Positions 57,201-60,200 of a DNA stretch of 64,000 nt are shown piece after piece (the first letter of the stretch is position 1; every line of letters begins with the position of its first letter). The translations under genes were made by a program, and so were the position numbers. The notes under the pieces were generated by a model. That model did not search any database, was not told the origin of the DNA, and saw only the letters and a program-made list of their open reading frames with translations. The DNA comes from Hermodice carunculata (taxonomy: Eukaryota > Annelida > Polychaeta > Eunicida > Amphinomidae): the NCBI GenBank assembly GCA_964020975.1, contig OZ026624.1, positions 66,606,208 through 66,670,207 of the forward strand. The letters are read 5' to 3'.

Positions 57201-60200
57201 ACTTGACTTGTATGTATACATATTCTTCAGTAAAAGCACAGAGGCAGACAGAAGGAAATTTGCTTTGACTGAACTGCTGGGCCAGGTCAGGCGCTATATA
57301 GACAGTGGCGCCTTCACTGTTGAAGCCAATGGTCAGGTGCTCTCTGCGCGTCCAGGCAGCATGGAGTCCAGCCAGGCAAATGTGCGCTGTGGAATGGGGC
57401 AGGAATACACAGACACAGGCTGCAGTAAGTGACGTCAATGTGGACAATTCCTTTTTTAACCCATTACCTTGTTTCTTGCACACAGCTTTATGAAATGATG
57501 TAATGGGCTACCGGTGAGTGTACAGACAGGTGATGTAATGGGCTACCGGCGAGTGTATACAGACAGGTGATGTAGTTGGCTACCAGTGAGTGTATACAGA
57601 CAGGTGATGTAATGGGCTACCAGTGAGTGTATACAGACAGGTGATGTAATGGGCTACCAGTGAGTGTATACAGACAGGTGATGTAATGGGCTACCAGTGA
57701 GTGTATACAGACAGGTGATGTAATGGGCTACCAGTGAGTGTATACAGACAGGTGATGTAGTGGGCTACCAGTGAGTGTATACAGATAGGTGATGTAGTTG
57801 GCTACCAGTGAGTGTATACAGACAGGTGATGTAATGGGCTACCAGTGAGTGTATACAGACAGGTGTTGTAGTGGGCTACCAGTGAGTGTATACAGACATG
57901 TGATGTAATGGGCTACCAGTGAGTGTATACAGACAGGTGATGTGATGGGCTACCAGTGAGTGTATACAGACAGGTGATGTAATGGGCTACCAGTGAGTGT
58001 ATACAGATGGTTTTATTGTATGTTTCAGTGGTGTGCCCAGCTGGAACCTACCTGCAGACTGGCAGTGGCAAGTGTACACTGTGTGGCCCTAACCTGTACC
58101 AGGATCTGGAGGGCCAGACACAGTGCAAGAGCTGCCCACCTAAACACACCTCTGCTGCTGGTGCTTACATCATAGACCTGTGTAAGTCCTCATCACATCT
58201 CTCTCTCGCCTTATTAACCCTTTGCTAGCTAGAATGAAACTGAATCAATAACTTTTCTAATTAAGTAGAGGTGGATATGGCTGGACGGGTTACAAGGTAC
58301 TGAAACAGGCAACTTGATACAGTTAAATGTAAAGTACTTGCGTTACAGGACCCTGATGTGTAAGACGACATAAAAAAGCTGCTTTTGAAATTTTGGTTAA
58401 TTTAAAAAAAAAAAGAGTTTATGATACTGCACAATATTAATATAATGCTGAGACAGCAGATGCTTTTTTGGGAGGGGCGGTGATGGTGGATTGTGGGGGG
58501 ATGGGTGGATGGTGGAGGGTATGGTGAGGAGGTTTGATTGTGCCATATGATAGACTGATGGCATCGTCTGAATTTGTATTTTTGACAGGTACAACAGATG
58601 TTCAAAAAGGTTGGTTTGGCATGGCCAGGCTGTACAGACTGGCTCAGAGTGCTACTGGAGCAGGTCACTGTTTCGCTGTTCTGAGCCAGTCCTCTCACAC
58701 TTTGTCTCTGTGTTAATCGTGTGACTTGTTTCCTCTTTGGACTTAAGAAAATTAACAAGAAAGACCAATACATGTTGACTGACTGCTTTATTCTGATGGC
58801 TCTTATAAGAGAATTAACTCTCTCAGTGCTAATCACAGTGAAGGTCAGGCCCATCTGCATTATTATGCTGACTTCAGACTTAAATTTCATGTGTTTGAAA
58901 CAATCATTTCAGTACAAGGTTGCTTGTACGTGGAAAAAATTGTCTAGTTCAAGAGTCTTCCTAGATGTGCTGTGTGTACATTGTGCACAACATACCAGAG
59001 GCAAGCTGTTGACTCAGTGTCCAGTGCCTGAAGAAAAGCTGTTGACTCAGTCTTAAATCAGCGCTTTAAGGGTTAATTTAGTTTTAAGTAAATCACACTA
59101 GGTGAGGCCTGCAGCAGTGATTTTGTTTTAATTCTGGTCTGATCAGTTTCATTACATCGAGTAACTCATCAGTTTATTTAGTTTCATTGACATTTTGAAT
59201 GGATTAGATGTGTATAACACTTTCACATGCATTATGTCTTTTTTTCAAAGATTTTTGTAACTTTTGTTTATATTTTGATACAAATACACCATGACCTCAG
59301 TATTATAATGTTGTACTTGTACTGGAAAATTGAAACAGATACGAACAGTATAATCATGAGGTAACTGTTCAGGAATACCTCCCCAGCTGAACACCTCCAT
59401 GAGCAGGACACCTGTTCGTGGTCCCAGTTCTGTTGTTGAGCTGTTTGTCTTAACCTCTTGGAAACTCAGACAGAGTTATATGTCTTAACCCTGTAGAGAC
59501 TGAGTTGACAGCTTTCCTTGGAACACTCTTGATGCATTGTGCTCAGAGTGTGCCAAGGAAAGCTGTTCACTTGTCTCTGTCAGTCTTGATGATTGCTCAT
59601 AGTGTGCCACGGGAAGCTGTTCACTTGTCTCTGTCAGTCTTGATGATTGCTCAGAGTGTGCCAAGGGAAGCTGTCCACTGGTCTCTGTCAGTCTTGATGA
59701 TTGCTCATAGTGTGCCACGAGAAGCTGTTCACTGGTCTCTGTCAGTCTTGATGATTGCTCAGAGTGTGCCAAGGGAAGCTGTCCTCTGGTCTCTGTCAAT
59801 CTTGATGATTGCTCAGAGTGTGCCAAGACTGGTCTCTGTCTGTCTTGATTGCTCAGAGTGTGCCAAGGGAAGCTGTCCACTGGTCACTGTCAATCTTGAT
59901 GATTAAAAAAAAAGAAGCATACAATATTCAAATAATGCTAGACCATTTTTGGTAATTTTTCGATGGGAAAAAGTTGGATTAGATACATCAGCATTAGGTT
60001 TCTGTGTTTTAACCCTTTCCCCCTTGAATTTGGACTAAGCTGTTGACCTGGGTCATGTTATCTTGGTAGGTCTCATCTACAATTCTTAGTCTAGTTCTTT
60101 TTCATCACTGTTGAAATTACAGTGAAACCTCCCTATACCGAACACCCTTGGGAGCGGAAAAAAGTGTTCAGTATAGTGAGGTGTTCGGTATAGGGAGGTT

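Noticed and set aside
56024-57424. SEA domain between sushi and GCC2_GCC3
   Set aside because: Position and length fit loosely, but no GSVVV-type cleavage motif is visible, so I left it unnamed.
59485-59906. Long open frames on both strands
   Set aside because: The 54-base repeat is a multiple of three and lacks stops; low-complexity product with no domain.
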